Source: a bacterium
GTDB taxonomy: Bacteria; UBA9089; JAHJRX01
NCBI GenBank assembly: GCA_030017825.1
Contig: JASEGW010000002.1
Location: 1-41,950, forward strand
Reading direction: 5' to 3'
Length of the DNA: 41,950 nt
Under the pieces are notes generated by a model. That model was not told the DNA's origin. It made no database searches and saw only the letters and a program-made list of their open reading frames with translations. Positions 41,146 through 41,950 of the stretch are shown here, one piece after another (the stretch's first letter is position 1; each line of letters begins with the position of its first letter). A program made the translations under genes and the position numbers.

Positions 41146-41487
41146 ATTTTTGTATTCAACCGCGCATGAATGTAACACTATTTCAGCGTCGATGTTACCC
41201 TTTGCTATACCATGATTATCTTTTACTGTAGGTTTAAAAATCAAGATATATCCGTAGGATCTTAGTGAGTTATAAAGTTTTTTATTTTGTTCTATATATC
41301 CAATAAACAAAAACGCTTTTTCAACCTTGAATTTATCTTTCAGATATTTACGAAATTTGTTGAAATCTAATTTCCAGCCTTTATAAATTAATTTTTTATT
41401 TTTGAAAATATCCTTTGAAGTGCCCAGATTTAAATTCTGACTATCAATAAAAGCATATACAATATTTCTTTTCTTTACTTTGACCAT
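41131..41487 (-). CDS. NYN-domain (LabA/DUF88-like) protein, C-terminally truncated
   Basis: A 118-residue protein with the N-terminal two thirds of a NYN (PIN-like RNase) domain. It has YAFIDSQNLNLG (D15, N18), KAFLFIGYIEQN, LIFKPTVKDN, and KGNIDAEIVLHS with D100. Family proteins normally continue with a second acidic strand, SGDGDF, needed for the metal-binding site. Here the sequence breaks after EYKN and ends GGRR at tandem stops TAA TAG inside the structured element at 41100-41145. It is therefore probably inactive as a nuclease. Intact relatives are standalone RNA-processing or regulatory proteins. The upstream hairpin at 41507-41525 may influence expression. Confidence 0.75.
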   Translation of the reverse strand: MVKVKKRNIVYAFIDSQNLNLGTSKDIFKNKKLIYKGWKLDFNKFRKYLKDKFKVEKAFLFIGYIEQNKKLYNSLRSYGYILIFKPTVKDNHGIAKGNIDAEIVLHSCAVEYKNGGRR

Positions 41488-41506
41488 ATATTAAATATAC
41501 CCCAAC

Positions 41507-41525
41507 TGTTTCCGTTTTGGAAACA
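41507..41525. promoter_or_regulatory. Perfect 7-bp inverted repeat upstream of NYN gene
   Basis: TGTTTCC-GTTTT-GGAAACA lies 20 bases upstream of the NYN start. TATATT-like sequence sits between the dyad and the ATG, so the repeat occupies the position of a -35/operator for the leftward gene. A weak terminator for an unseen rightward transcript is an alternative. Confidence 0.4.
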
Positions 41526-41736
41526 ATTCATTAATAGAAGTTAAGTTACAAATATTATTATCTGGCTATTTTCTGGTGATAAACTAAGTTAGTTGTAATT
41601 TAAGAATTATAAAAATGTTCATACTTATATACGATTAAAGCAAAATGAACAGATGATAATTTTCTTTGCAATAATAACAAAACCATTGCGCGATACCCTG
41701 CGTGTTAATTGCGTAGTGTGATATAGTAGACATACA

Positions 41737-41802
41737 ATGTTTGCATCTAAATATGGGATTACAAACAAGATATTGTCCAGAATATCAAGTGGAGAATTGT
41801 AA
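41737..41802 (+). pseudogene. 21-codon fragment resembling a gene 5' end
   Basis: ATG 41737 opens a 21-residue frame beginning MFASKYGITNKILSRIS and stopping at 41800-41802. An extended -10, TGaTATAGT (hexamer 41722-41727), ends 9 bases before the ATG, the same spacing as other genes here. The peptide looks like either a helix-turn-helix segment (KYGIT...LSRI.SGE) or the KY.ITNKIL..I opening of Fic-family proteins. It is too short to decide. A chance match is possible. Confidence 0.25.
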
Positions 41803-41950
41803 ACTTAAGTAATTTGAAAAAAATAAACTGGGAGATAAAATAATTGCTATTCATGTTTAGGACGCAATACATTTCGGACTCTATGATACAAAAACATGAG
41901 TCACGAAACAGACAAAACAAGATACATTCTTCCAAAGCTGGGAAAGGGTA

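Larger units (their letters stand above)
41488..41950. other. Mostly non-coding, apparently decayed terminal region
   Basis: In 463 bases I find no complete gene. Contents are the inverted repeat at 41507-41525, a short promoter-led frame at 41737-41802 (listed separately), and an 18-codon frame opening at ATG 41896 (MSHETDKTRYILPKLGKG) that runs off the right edge and could be a gene start. Base composition is less AT-rich around 41690-41720 than elsewhere. Several short coherent peptides interrupted by stops suggest old coding sequence. Confidence 0.45.

Noticed and set aside
41792..41950. Alternative genetic code, from peptides continuing across TAG/TGA
   Set aside because: TGA and TAG end many well-supported genes elsewhere in the window; interrupted peptides here fit decay better than recoding.
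1..41950. CRISPR array, tRNA, rRNA or transposase gene
   Set aside because: I looked for regularly spaced repeats, cloverleaf-like segments, GC-rich RNA-type blocks and transposase motifs, and saw none; a covariance-model scan would be needed to exclude degenerate RNA genes.

Overview
This is an AT-rich, densely packed bacterial window. TGA terminates many of the genes and does not appear inside the intact ones, so a TGA=Gly code is excluded. The gene content suggests a Candidate Phyla Radiation (Patescibacteria) genome, probably Microgenomates-like: long runs of multi-spanning GT-C-type membrane proteins, GT2/GT4 glycosyltransferases, an AbiEii nucleotidyltransferase with a small partner, MNT/HEPN genes and a DUF4143 ATPase. 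The phylum is inferred from gene style; there is no rRNA or other marker gene in the window.

Layout. (1) 1-14.3 kb, rightward: a left-truncated GT-C-like membrane protein; six soluble GT2/GT4 transferases and one methyltransferase, mostly overlapping or nearly abutting; three tandem PF10131-like membrane proteins; a GT87-like protein; and a small anchored protein. (2) 14.3-16.1 kb, leftward: a full-length paralogue of the first gene. (3) 16.1-23.2 kb, rightward: four tandem PMT/GT39-like membrane proteins and a GT2. (4) 23.2-25.8 kb: an accessory block holding a Phd/YefM-type antitoxin, an MNT-HEPN pair, a short-chain dehydrogenase, and a leftward AbiEii-type nucleotidyltransferase with a DUF6922-like partner. 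(5) 25.8-31.4 kb, rightward: GT4, PIG-V-like mannosyltransferase, DUF4143 ATPase, a relic of a second PIG-V-like gene, GDP-fucose-synthase-like reductase, polyprenyl-phosphate GT2 and a DUF2304 protein. (6) 31.7-38.6 kb: GT4, a second epimerase/reductase, two leftward methyltransferases (one a zinc-binding sugar C-methyltransferase type), GT4, and a leftward GT-C-like protein. (7) 38.6-41.95 kb: a small membrane protein, a broken gene, another GT-C protein, a truncated NYN-domain gene and about 460 bp of mostly non-coding, apparently decayed sequence.

The genes together look like machinery for a surface glycan or for protein/lipid glycosylation. Soluble GT2/GT4 enzymes would build nucleotide-sugar-derived units in the cytoplasm. 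A DPM-like GT2 would charge a polyprenyl-phosphate carrier, and the many GT-C-like membrane proteins would use lipid-linked sugars on the outer face. The reductases and methyltransferases would supply or decorate unusual sugars. Substrates cannot be read from the sequence. No flippase, polymerase, ligase or nucleotide-sugar dehydratase is recognisable here.

Regulatory signals. Several first genes of transcription units have a TATAAT-like box only about 6-15 bases before the ATG and no Shine-Dalgarno sequence, which suggests leaderless or very short-leader mRNAs. Two divergent gene pairs share the same palindromic -10, ATTATATAAT. Relics of membrane-protein genes at 29.4 kb and 39.3 kb, paralogous tandem arrays and a G8 tract inside a glycosyltransferase gene show that the region is evolving quickly. 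No tRNA, rRNA, CRISPR array or transposase was found.
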